A stretch of DNA of 64,000 nt, from the NCBI RefSeq assembly GCF_017301735.1, contig NZ_CP071090.1, forward strand, positions 8,918,001 through 8,982,000, in the 5' to 3' direction. Origin of the DNA: Pyxidicoccus parkwaysis. Lineage in GTDB: Bacteria; Myxococcota; Myxococcia; Myxococcales; Myxococcaceae. Positions 43,333 through 51,682 of this stretch are shown piece after piece. The notes under the pieces are model-generated. The model saw only the letters and a list, made by a program, of their open reading frames with translations, did not search any database and had not been told where the DNA came from. Position numbers and translations under genes: made by a program. How positions within the stretch are numbered: the stretch's first letter is position 1; each line of letters begins with the position of its first letter.

Positions 43333-46300
43333 ATGGACACTCCTCCCTTCTCCCAACTGCTGGATGCCGAGGCGGCGCGTGTGCCTCCGGCGGCAGACCC
43401 TCTCGTCCCACTCCTCGATGCGCTCCACCCTGGCCGCCGCGTGCGGACACAGGGGCTGAAGGGCGCCGCGCGCGGCCACGTGCTGGCGCGCCTGCACCAG
43501 GCGACGAAGGCGCCGCTCGTCTGCGTGGCGGTGGACGAGGAGGCAGCCGACGCCCTGGCCGCCGACCTGGCCTTCTTCCTGGGCGGCACCGGCACCCTGC
43601 TGGAGCCGCGCGTGCTGCGACTGCCCGCGGACGAACTGCTGCCCTTCGACGAATTGTCTCCTGACACGCGCACCGTCACCGAGCGGCTGGGCGCGCTCTT
43701 CCACCTGGGCCAGGGCACGCGCTTCCCCGCGCTGGTGCTGTCCGCGCGCGCGCTGCACCGCCGCGTGGTGCCGCTGCCGGTGATGACGTCGCTGGCCGAG
43801 CGCGTGACGGTGGGGCAGGACTTCGACCGCGACTCGCTGGCACTGAAGCTCGCGCGCATGGGCTACCAGAACAGCCCGCTGGTGGAGGACGTGGGCACGT
43901 TCTCCGTGCGCGGCGGCCTGCTGGACGTCTTCAGCCCGCTCTACGACAAGCCGGTGCGCCTGGAGTTCTTCGGCGACACGATTGAGTCCATCCGCGCGTT
44001 CGACCCGCAGTCGCAGCGCACGGTGGACTCGCTGAAGGAGGTGTCGCTGGTGCCGGCGCGTGAGGTCATCCTCACCGACGAGACGCGCCCGCGCGCCGAG
44101 GCCGCCGCGCGCGCGGTGGCGGACCGCATCAACCTTCCCACCATCCAGTTGCGGGAGCGGCTGGAGGCGCTGCGCGAGGGCCTGCCCGGCTTCGGGCTGG
44201 AGGGCCTGCTGCCCGGCCTCTTCGAGGGCGGCCTGTCCACGGTGTTCGACTTCCTGCGCGCGTGGAGCAAGGAGTCCCCCGTCGTCTACGTGGACGACCC
44301 GCTGGGCGTGGACCGCGCGGTGGATGAGTTGTGGTCGGAGCTGGAGCGCTCCTTCACCGCCGCGCAGGAGCGGCAGGACCTGGTGTGCCCGCCCGCCGAG
44401 CACTTCCTCACGCGCGACGCGGTGAACGAGCGGCTGGGCGCCTACAGGGTGGTGGAGGGCGGCGGCCTGTCGCTGGCGCAGTCGGAGCGGCCGCCGGTGC
44501 TCTTCAACTTCGGCGGCACCCAGGATTTGCGCGAGGCGATTCTGGCGCACCACGGCGAGGAGGGCGCGCTCAGCCCGCTGGTGGAACGCCTGCAGCGCTG
44601 GCGCGACATGCGGGTGGCGTGCGCGGTGGCGTGCGGCACGCTGAGCCAGGCGGACCGGCTCAAGCGGCTGCTGCTGGACCGCAACGTCATGGTGAAGGTG
44701 CACACCGAAGCGCTGGTGGACGCGTCGACGCTGTACGAGCCGTCCGTCTGGGTGCACCTCTTCACAGGCGAGGTGAGCCACGGCTTCGTGGATGGCGCGG
44801 GCGGGCTGGCCGTGCTGGCGGACGAGGAGATTTTCGGCGTCCGCACGCGCAGGCGCCCCAAGCGCAGCAAGAAGCTGGACGCGTTCGCCTCCGGCTTCGG
44901 CGACCTGAAGGAAGGCGACCTCATCGTCCACACCGACTTCGGCATCGGCCGCTATGCGGGCCTGACGAAGATGGAGGTGAATGGCGTGCCCGGGGACTTC
45001 CTCGTCCTCGAGTACGCGGGCCGCGACAAAATCTACCTGCCGGTGGGCCGCATGCGGCTCATCCAGAAGTTCTCCGGCGGCGACCCGGACAAGGTGCAGC
45101 TCGACAAGCTGGGCACCACGAGCTGGGAGAAGACGAAGAAGCGCGTCAAGGAGCAGCTCCTCAAGATGGCGGCGGAGCTGTTGCAGATTGCCGCCGCGCG
45201 CAAGGCGCACCCGGGCCATGCCTTCAGCGCGCCGGACCGGTACTTCGCCCAGTTCGAGGCGGACTTCGAATTCGAGGAGACGCCGGACCAGGCCAAGGCG
45301 ATTGAAGACGTGCTGGCGGACATGCAGAAGTCGCAGCCCATGGACCGGCTCGTGTGCGGCGACGTGGGCTACGGCAAGACGGAAGTCGCCATGCGCGCCG
45401 CCTTCAAGGCCTCGCTGGACCGCAAGCAGGTGGCGGTGCTGGTGCCCACCACGGTGCTCGCGCAGCAGCACTTCCTCTCCTTCAAGAAGCGCTTCAAGGA
45501 CTACCCCGTCACGGTGGAGGTCATCTCCGGCATGAAGAAGGCGCCGGAGGTGCGCGAAATCCTCAAGCGCGCCAAGGAGGGCAAGGTCGACATCCTCATC
45601 GGCACGCACAAGCTGCTCGCCGGTGAGGTGGCCTTCAAGGACCTGGGCCTGATGATTGTCGACGAGGAGCAGCGCTTCGGCGTGAAGCAGAAGGAGTCGC
45701 TGAAGAAGTGGCGCTCGCAAATCGACGTGCTGACGCTGACGGCGACGCCCATTCCCCGCACGCTGCACATGAGCATGTCCGGCGTGCGCGACATGAGCAT
45801 CATCGCCACGCCGCCGGAGGACCGCCGCGCCATCCGCACCTTCGTCATGAAGTACGACGAGGCCGTCGTGAAGGAGGCGATTGAGCGCGAGGTGGGGCGC
45901 GGCGGTCAGGTGTTCTTCGTGCACAACCGCGTGGAGTCGCTCCCCTCCATGGAGCAGCAGCTCAAGACGCTGGTGCCGCACCTGAGCATCGGCGTGGCGC
46001 ATGGACAGATGGGCGAGGGCCAGCTGGAGAAGGTCATGCTGGAGTTCACCGAGCGCAAGCACCACGTGCTCCTGTGCACCTCCATCATCGAGAGCGGCAT
46101 CGACATCTCCAGCGCCAACACGATGATTGTGAACCGCGCGGACCAGTTCGGCCTCGCGCAGCTCTACCAGCTGCGCGGGCGCGTGGGCCGCAGCAAGGAG
46201 CGCGCGTACGCATACCTGCTGGTGCCGTCGCGGCGCGCGGTGACGAAGGACGCGCAGCGGCGCCTGGAGGTGCTCCAGAACTTCACCGAGCTGGGCGCGG

Positions 46301-46917
46301 GCTTCTCCATCGCCAGCCATGACTTGGAGATTCGCGGCGCGGGCAACCTGCTGGGCGACAAGCAGTCGGGCGCCATCGCGGAGATTGGCTTCGACATGTA
46401 CGCGCAGCTCCTGGAGGAAGCGGTGGCGGAGATGCAGGGCCAGCCGCCACGCGTCCAGGTGGAGCCGGACGTCACGCTGCCCATGCCGGCGCTCATCCCG
46501 GACGACTACGTGAGCGACGTGCACCAGCGGCTGCTCTTCTACAAGCGCTTCAGCCAGGCCAGCCACCCCGACGAAGTCACCGACTTGCGCGCCGAATTGG
46601 TGGACCGCTACGGCGAGGCCCCGGACGAGGTGGACTCGCTGTCCGAGCTGACTCTGCTCAAAATCGACATGCGTGACTTGCGGCTGCGCGCGCTGGAGGT
46701 GGGCACCGGCCGGCTGGTGGTGACGCTGGGCGCGGACGCGCTGCTGGACGGCGCGAAGGTGGCGGGGCTGGTGCAGCGCTCGAAGGGCGTCTACCGGCTC
46801 ACCCCGGACATGAAGCTCATCGTCCGCGTGCCCCAGGGCGCCAGCGGGCATGACCTCATCGCAGAGGCGAAGAAGGTGCTGCGCGACCTGGGCCACTGCG
46901 CCCTGCCGCAGGCGTAG
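43333..46917 (+). CDS. mfd: Transcription-repair coupling factor Mfd
   Basis: A 1194-residue protein, full length for the family. UvrB-like N-terminal domains (1-350), the CarD-like RNA polymerase-binding domain near 520 (KEGDLIVHTDFGIGRYAG), the RecG-like translocase with Walker A GDVGYGKTEVA near 680 and the DEEQ box in MIVDEEQRFGV, then motifs GSGIDISSAN/QLRGRVGRS-type and the C-terminal TRCF domain. It removes RNA polymerase stalled at DNA lesions and recruits UvrA. ATG at 43333 matches the usual N-terminus. It is encoded alone and followed by a terminator shared with the convergent DUF2167 gene. Confidence 0.97.
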   Translation: MDTPPFSQLLDAEAARVPPAADPLVPLLDALHPGRRVRTQGLKGAARGHVLARLHQATKAPLVCVAVDEEAADALAADLAFFLGGTGTLLEPRVLRLPADELLPFDELSPDTRTVTERLGALFHLGQGTRFPALVLSARALHRRVVPLPVMTSLAERVTVGQDFDRDSLALKLARMGYQNSPLVEDVGTFSVRGGLLDVFSPLYDKPVRLEFFGDTIESIRAFDPQSQRTVDSLKEVSLVPAREVILTDETRPRAEAAARAVADRINLPTIQLRERLEALREGLPGFGLEGLLPGLFEGGLSTVFDFLRAWSKESPVVYVDDPLGVDRAVDELWSELERSFTAAQERQDLVCPPAEHFLTRDAVNERLGAYRVVEGGGLSLAQSERPPVLFNFGGTQDLREAILAHHGEEGALSPLVERLQRWRDMRVACAVACGTLSQADRLKRLLLDRNVMVKVHTEALVDASTLYEPSVWVHLFTGEVSHGFVDGAGGLAVLADEEIFGVRTRRRPKRSKKLDAFASGFGDLKEGDLIVHTDFGIGRYAGLTKMEVNGVPGDFLVLEYAGRDKIYLPVGRMRLIQKFSGGDPDKVQLDKLGTTSWEKTKKRVKEQLLKMAAELLQIAAARKAHPGHAFSAPDRYFAQFEADFEFEETPDQAKAIEDVLADMQKSQPMDRLVCGDVGYGKTEVAMRAAFKASLDRKQVAVLVPTTVLAQQHFLSFKKRFKDYPVTVEVISGMKKAPEVREILKRAKEGKVDILIGTHKLLAGEVAFKDLGLMIVDEEQRFGVKQKESLKKWRSQIDVLTLTATPIPRTLHMSMSGVRDMSIIATPPEDRRAIRTFVMKYDEAVVKEAIEREVGRGGQVFFVHNRVESLPSMEQQLKTLVPHLSIGVAHGQMGEGQLEKVMLEFTERKHHVLLCTSIIESGIDISSANTMIVNRADQFGLAQLYQLRGRVGRSKERAYAYLLVPSRRAVTKDAQRRLEVLQNFTELGAGFSIASHDLEIRGAGNLLGDKQSGAIAEIGFDMYAQLLEEAVAEMQGQPPRVQVEPDVTLPMPALIPDDYVSDVHQRLLFYKRFSQASHPDEVTDLRAELVDRYGEAPDEVDSLSELTLLKIDMRDLRLRALEVGTGRLVVTLGADALLDGAKVAGLVQRSKGVYRLTPDMKLIVRVPQGASGHDLIAEAKKVLRDLGHCALPQA

Positions 46918-46994
46918 CTCGCGAAGCCGGGCGTGGAAACACAGCAGCCCGGCCATCTGCACCACGGGAGCGAGCCCTGGCGTAGAAACGAAGA

Positions 46995-47021
46995 AGCCCG
47001 GGACCGCAGGGCCCCGGGCCT
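46995..47021 (-). terminator. Rho-independent terminator of the DUF2167 gene
   Basis: GCCCGGG and CCCGGGC pair over 7 bp, extended after one mismatch by two further C-G pairs around a GCAG loop. On the minus strand the stem is followed by TTCTTCGTTT, a T-rich tail that fits an intrinsic terminator for the gene ending at 47049. The stem may also stop transcription from mfd in the other direction. Confidence 0.65.
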
Positions 47022-47048
47022 CGTGAGTGCAGCACGCGCGGCTTCGAC

Positions 47049-47978
47049 TTACGGCGTGCCGTCGTTGTTGCCGCCGCGCTTGAAGAGCTTGCCCAGGGCG
47101 GCGACGACCACCGCGAGGACGCCGGCAATGGCCTTCTTCCCGGCCAAGAGCAGGGCGAACAGCCCCTTGAAGAGGCCCGCCTTGACGGCGGCCTTTCCGG
47201 CCACGAGTCCCGCGATGCCATAGGCGGCGACGCGGCCGGTGGACGGGTTGAAGTCCGAGTAGCGATGGCCCGGCTGGAAGTCGGTGAAGGCGAGCACCTG
47301 CTTCATGTCCTTCTCCACCTGCGGCAGCGCGCTCATGGAGGAGACGGCGTTGAGCACCAGCACGCCCTCCTTGCCCAGCAGGCGGATGTTGTAGTTGAGC
47401 GTGTGGTCCTTCGTGTCCATGTCGCTGAAGGCCAGCTCCTTGGCCCAGTACAGCTTGCGCGTGGCCTGGTCATAGTGGGGCGTGGCGGCCCAGCCCACGA
47501 GCTGCACCGCGGGGTAGCCGGCCTGGGTGCGCTCGGCGTTCTCCTCCTGGGTGCCCTTCTGCATGTCCTTCAGCAGGTCCGCGTAGTCGATGCCCGCCGC
47601 GTCCTCGTCGTCGACGTGGCCGTCATCGCTGTACTCGATGACCACGCCCCAGCCTTCATCGGCGTCCACCGGGATTCCCGCCGGCACCAGCATGCCCAGC
47701 GTCTTCGTGCCCGGAGGGTTGCCCCACACGTCCACGAGCACCTTCTGCGCGTCCTCGGGGGAGAGGTACTCGAAGTTCTCGGGGACGTTCATCTTCGCCA
47801 GCCCGTTGCCCAGCAGCACATCGCCGTGGCGGGGGTGGAGCTCGGGAAGGGGCGGCGGCGCGTCCTCCTCGACTTCTTCCTGCTCGGCGGCGGGGGCCGC
47901 CTCGGGCGCGGGCATCTGGGCCCACGCGGTTGCTGCTGCCAACGACATCACCACGGACATCCACCAGCGACGCTGCAT
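47049..47978 (-). CDS. DUF2167 family membrane protein
   Basis: A 309-residue exported protein. A signal peptide (SVVMSLAAATAWA) is followed by an acidic/Pro region, then the DUF2167 core: HPRHGDVLLGNGLAKMNVPE, WGVVIEYSDDGHVDDEDA, LVGWAATPHYDQATRKLYWA, and a C-terminal membrane region (about 255-295) ending in a Lys/Arg tail. DUF2167 proteins are envelope proteins of unknown function. The start at 47978 gives the signal peptide. It is transcribed alone, away from the flavodoxin-like gene. Confidence 0.85.
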   Translation of the reverse strand: MQRRWWMSVVMSLAAATAWAQMPAPEAAPAAEQEEVEEDAPPPLPELHPRHGDVLLGNGLAKMNVPENFEYLSPEDAQKVLVDVWGNPPGTKTLGMLVPAGIPVDADEGWGVVIEYSDDGHVDDEDAAGIDYADLLKDMQKGTQEENAERTQAGYPAVQLVGWAATPHYDQATRKLYWAKELAFSDMDTKDHTLNYNIRLLGKEGVLVLNAVSSMSALPQVEKDMKQVLAFTDFQPGHRYSDFNPSTGRVAAYGIAGLVAGKAAVKAGLFKGLFALLLAGKKAIAGVLAVVVAALGKLFKRGGNNDGTP

Positions 47979-48239
47979 GTGACTCCCCCTCAGGAGTGCT
48001 TTGAGCCAGCCTGCCGAGGGGACGTGAAGGGCCCTCGCGCCTGACGGCGCGCCTCAATCCCTCTCATGGGCCGGATTGCCGCGGACCGTAGCGGGGGCCG
48101 GACTCGCGCGTCAAATCCGCACGGAGAGGGCGGGCCGGACTCGCTCGCGCCCCAACCCCGACGAGCAATGGACGGTGAAAGGAACCTTCGTTCCAGCAGC
48201 ACTCACCCGAGGAGCCAGAGCGGGCTCCCACGTCCCGAC

Positions 48240-48827
48240 TCAGGCGGCGCGCGGCTCCACGGAGACGGGCCGCACCAGGAAGTCCCGGGCCGCGTCGAGC
48301 GCGCGCGTGTCGCTCAGCACCTGCCCCGGCATGTTGGCATGGCCGATGAGCGCCCCGCGCCAGTGCATGCCCATGTAGTCCGCGGACAGCTTCAAGCTCA
48401 GCGTCGCCGGCTCCGCGACGGAGTCGTCCTCGTCGGACGAGTGCGAGGTGACGAGCGACAGCACCTTGCCGCGCATCCGCTCGCGGAAGCGCAGCTCCGT
48501 CATGCGCAGCCACCAGGACCAGTGCTCCAGGTAGTGCTGCGCCGTGGAGGACAGGTTGTACCAGTACACCGGTGACACGATGACCAGCTCGTCCGCCGCC
48601 AGCGTGCGCTCGGCGAGCGCATACAATTCCGGCCCCGGCTTCGGGTAGCCGCCCGGTGCGTGGCGCAAGTCCTTGAAGGGCTGGCGCAGGTGCTCCTCCA
48701 ATCGCAGCCACTCCGTCACCGTGCCGTCAGGAAGCGACTGCGCGGCCTGTCGCGCGAGCTGCTCGGCGTTGCCGCCCTCGCGAGCGCTGGACAGGAGGAA
48801 GAGGACGTTGCGGGCAGTCGTGCTCAT
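48240..48827 (-). CDS. Flavodoxin-like NAD(P)H-dependent oxidoreductase
   Basis: A 195-residue flavoprotein of the NADPH-dependent FMN reductase / flavodoxin_2 type. VLFLLSSAREGGNAEQLARQ is the FMN phosphate loop, and LVIVSPVYWYNLSSTAQHYL is the P-VYW flavin-binding block. It probably reduces quinones or flavins in the cytoplasm. ATG at 48827 starts just before the flavin loop. It is separated by more than 250 bp from the DUF2167 gene and is divergent from the secreted protein. Confidence 0.8.
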   Translation of the reverse strand: MSTTARNVLFLLSSAREGGNAEQLARQAAQSLPDGTVTEWLRLEEHLRQPFKDLRHAPGGYPKPGPELYALAERTLAADELVIVSPVYWYNLSSTAQHYLEHWSWWLRMTELRFRERMRGKVLSLVTSHSSDEDDSVAEPATLSLKLSADYMGMHWRGALIGHANMPGQVLSDTRALDAARDFLVRPVSVEPRAA

Positions 48828-48927
48828 GGGGACCTGCTGGGAAGAGTGGCCGCACTCTTAACAGCACCCCGTCGCGGGCGCAGGAGCCCCTTTGACACGA
48901 GCGCTCGCTCCATGGTCTGCCGCACAC

Positions 48928-50394
48928 ATGACCATGAATACACGACAGAACAGAACATCCGGAAGTCTTGGTCTCCTCGGTGTGCTCGCCCTCACCCTGG
49001 TGTGCGTGGCGTGGCCCGGCGCCACCGCACGGGCGCAGGCGTGGACGCTGAGCACCGCGCAGCGGCAGGCGTTCCTGAACTACTACGCGCCCGTCGTCTT
49101 CAAGCGTGGCAACGGCAACGACAACCGGCACGGCTACGACTGGCTGACGAACTTCGACTTCGACCAGGACGGGGACTTCTCCAACAACAAGCTACACTGG
49201 AAGACCATCAACCAGTATGTCGACGCGGCGCGCGCAGGGACGGGCGCGTACAGCAACTGGCGCATCCGCCCCACCCTCTACACGTCGCTCATCGAGTTCA
49301 TGGACGGCGGCGCCAAGCACCTCGTCCTCACGTACCACCTGTACCATGCGCTGGATAAGAACGCGGCCGGCGACTGGCAGCTCCACGACTGGGAGCGCGT
49401 GGAGGTGTTCGTGAAGAACGTGGTGGGCGCGCCGGGCAGCGGCGAGTCCGTCGCCTTCGCGGTGGTGACGCAGCACAAGCGCAACGTCATCCGCGCGCAG
49501 GGCAGCGCGGAGCTCAACTTCATGCAGACGGCCACGGGCAAGCACCTGCTCATCTGGCAGGCCGAGTGGTCCGACAAGCTGCTGGCCCCGCACGGACAGG
49601 AATTGCGCTTCGTCGGAGACACGTACGCGTGGATTGCCACGCAGATGGCCAGCACCACCGCGAAGGCGCAGGTGGATGTGAACAACGACGACGGCCGGAA
49701 GAACCTGCACTACGTCTTCGTGCCGCAGGGCTCGTCCTCGGCCGTGTCTGCCTTCAACGCGCGAGGGATTACCTACGCGACGGCGGACTCGCTCGCAAGC
49801 CGCGCCGACAACGGCGACAGCGTGACGTGGCCCAACGTGAAGCGCGTCACGTACGAGCTGCAGGACATCGCGGACATCCTCCCCACGCATTGGCAGTACG
49901 GCGGCTATGCGACGCACTGGCTCAACACCACCCCGGTGGTGGACGTGTGGATGGAGAGCCCCATCTTCAACGAGTCCGGCGTGTCGGAAGTCAGCAGCGG
50001 CATGAATCGCTTCTTCGCGAAGACGCGCGACATCGAGAACGAAGATGACCGCGAGGGCTACCCCGCGAAGAGCTGGTTCTTCGGCACCTACGAGCTGAAC
50101 GCCAACGCCTCGGACACGGGTGGCGGCGGCTCCGGCGCCTTCAAGGACAACTCCTGGGCCAGCACGGTGGTGGACTCGCGCGGCCAGACGCGCGCGAGCG
50201 CCAGCGGCTACAGCACGTCACCCAACTCCTTCTGGTGGCAGCATGACTACTTCGTCCACGCCGGCACCGTCGACTCAACGGACGGCGTGGAGGCCGGCTT
50301 CTGGCTGGCGGGGCCGTGGTACCTGCCGGCGTACGGCGGCTTCGACGGACGCTGGGTGCAGCTCTTCGACGACAGGCCCGGCCAGGAGCCCTGA
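48928..50394 (+). CDS. Secreted protein with HDWE motif, NPP1/Vps62-like resemblance
   Basis: A 488-residue exported protein. The signal peptide (LGVLALTLVCVAWPGATARAQA) is followed by NYYAPVVFKRGNGNDNRHGY, LVLTYHLYHALD, WQLHDWERVEVFVKN, then WQAEWSDKLLAPHG. The order (aromatic-PVV, acidic turn, HDWE, H-rich strand) recalls necrosis-inducing NPP1-like and Vps62-like domains, whose heptapeptide ends HDWE. The C-terminal part has GGGGSGAFKDNSW and FWWQHDYFVHAGTVDS. The resemblance is only by motif. ATG at 48928 begins the signal peptide; TTG at 48892 with AGGAG upstream is an alternative. The 3' end is tandemly duplicated. Confidence 0.75.
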   Translation: MTMNTRQNRTSGSLGLLGVLALTLVCVAWPGATARAQAWTLSTAQRQAFLNYYAPVVFKRGNGNDNRHGYDWLTNFDFDQDGDFSNNKLHWKTINQYVDAARAGTGAYSNWRIRPTLYTSLIEFMDGGAKHLVLTYHLYHALDKNAAGDWQLHDWERVEVFVKNVVGAPGSGESVAFAVVTQHKRNVIRAQGSAELNFMQTATGKHLLIWQAEWSDKLLAPHGQELRFVGDTYAWIATQMASTTAKAQVDVNNDDGRKNLHYVFVPQGSSSAVSAFNARGITYATADSLASRADNGDSVTWPNVKRVTYELQDIADILPTHWQYGGYATHWLNTTPVVDVWMESPIFNESGVSEVSSGMNRFFAKTRDIENEDDREGYPAKSWFFGTYELNANASDTGGGGSGAFKDNSWASTVVDSRGQTRASASGYSTSPNSFWWQHDYFVHAGTVDSTDGVEAGFWLAGPWYLPAYGGFDGRWVQLFDDRPGQEP

Positions 50395-50476
50395 CCCGGC
50401 GCGCGGCGTCGACGAGTGCTGGGTGAGGCTCGTCGACAGTGCAGGCCCGGCCAGGAGCCCTGACTCAGCGCGCGCC
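50343..50476 (+). repeat. Imperfect tandem duplication, about 67 bp per copy
   Basis: Bases 50343-50409 and 50410-50476 align with one 2-nt indel. The best match is a 22-bp exact block (CAGGCCCGGCCAGGAGCCCT plus GA) at 50373 and again at 50442. Copy 1 holds the stop codon of the secreted protein; copy 2 holds a second TGA and the convergent stop of argE. It looks like a recent local duplication of the 3' end. Confidence 0.75.
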
Positions 50477-51601
50477 GCAGAAGTGCGCGACGGCGCGTGC
50501 CAGCGCGGCCTCGCAGCGCACCAGGTCTTCCATGGGGACGTACTCCCCCGTCTGGTGCGCCACCTTGATGTCGCCGGGGCCGAACACCACGGCCTCGGCG
50601 CCCAGCTCCGTCATCTGCGGAGCCTCCGTGCCGAAGGACACCGTGGTGGGCTCATTGCCGCTGGCCTCGGCCAGGAAGCGCACCACCTCCGCGTCCGCGC
50701 TCGTATTCACGCCCCGGTCCGTGCGCACCACGCGGATGTGCGCCTCGAAGGCCGGCTCGTCCTTCACCAACTCCTGGCGGATGGACTCCAGCAACTGCGG
50801 CACACGCTCCGGCGGCTGGCCGGGAATGGGGCGCCACTCGACGATGAAGCGGCACGCGCCGGGGATGATGTTCTTCGCCTTGCCGCCCTGGATGACGCCG
50901 ACATTCACCGTGGTGAAGGGCGGCTGGAAGCCCTCGTCGCGGTCATCGCGCAGCACCGTGGTGGCCAGGTGCTCCAGCCGATGGAGGAAGCGCCCCGCGC
51001 GGAAGATGGCCGACGCGCCCGACTCCGGGTACGCGCTGTGGCCCTCCTTGCCCAGCACCTCCACCTCCGCCAGGCAGTAGCCCTTGTTGGCGCGCACCGG
51101 AGTCAGGCGCGTGGGCTCGCCCACAATCGCGTGGCGCGCGCGGCCCAGGCCCGCCTGCACCAGCTTCTTCGCGCCCACGAGGCCCACCTCCTCGTCGGCG
51201 GTGAGCACCACCATCAGCGGGGCGCGCAGGCGCTCGGCCTTCAGGGCCGCGTGCAGAGCGCAGGCGATGAAGCCCTTGGTGTCGCACGCGCCGCGCGCGT
51301 AGAGCTTCCCGTCCTTCTCCGTCAGCCGCAGCGCGTCCTTCCACTCCGGGTCATACGGCACGCAGTCGGTGTGCCCCACCAGCGCCAGCTCGGCGCGGCC
51401 GGTGCCGCCCTTCACCGCGACGAGGTTCACCTTCTCCACGCCCGCGTCGTCGGTGTAGCGCTGGCGCTCGGCGGTGAAGCCCGCGGCCTCCAGCTTCGCC
51501 TGCGCGTAGTCCACCAATGGGGCGTTGGGGCGGGCGGACGTGGTGTCCATGGCCACCAGCTCGGACAGGGTGGCTCGCAGCGCAGGCAGCGTGTCGCTCA
51601 T
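50465..51601 (-). CDS. argE: ArgE/DapE-family M20 deacylase (acetylornithine deacetylase)
   Basis: A 378-residue zinc hydrolase. Metal-binding blocks: VGHTDCVPYDPEWKD, LYARGACDTKGFIA, then VLTADEEVGLVGAKK with the catalytic Glu and the next metal Glu. The dimerisation domain and the final EYVPMEDLVRCEAALARAV follow. This fits acetylornithine deacetylase (N-acetyl-L-ornithine to ornithine), although other M20 substrates are possible. ATG at 51601 has GGAGG 11 nt upstream. It is downstream of a ChaN-like lipoprotein gene on the same strand, 81 bp apart. Confidence 0.85.
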   Translation of the reverse strand: MSDTLPALRATLSELVAMDTTSARPNAPLVDYAQAKLEAAGFTAERQRYTDDAGVEKVNLVAVKGGTGRAELALVGHTDCVPYDPEWKDALRLTEKDGKLYARGACDTKGFIACALHAALKAERLRAPLMVVLTADEEVGLVGAKKLVQAGLGRARHAIVGEPTRLTPVRANKGYCLAEVEVLGKEGHSAYPESGASAIFRAGRFLHRLEHLATTVLRDDRDEGFQPPFTTVNVGVIQGGKAKNIIPGACRFIVEWRPIPGQPPERVPQLLESIRQELVKDEPAFEAHIRVVRTDRGVNTSADAEVVRFLAEASGNEPTTVSFGTEAPQMTELGAEAVVFGPGDIKVAHQTGEYVPMEDLVRCEAALARAVAHFCGAR

Positions 51602-51682
51602 GAGGGGACGACCTCCAGGCAGGAGCCGCGTCATGCCACCGCGCGGCACCGCGCGCCAGCCCCTGGAGGCCCCCTGCCCTCT

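Noticed and set aside
43306..46965. A 1219-codon open frame antisense to mfd
   Set aside because: Composition (His/Leu/Arg/Val/Gln-rich) is that of a shadow frame, and mfd is a certain gene on the plus strand.
48892..48897. TTGACA as a -35 box for the secreted protein gene
   Set aside because: No TATAAT- or TANNNT-like -10 box lies 16-19 bp downstream, and the bases may instead be a TTG start with AGGAG upstream.
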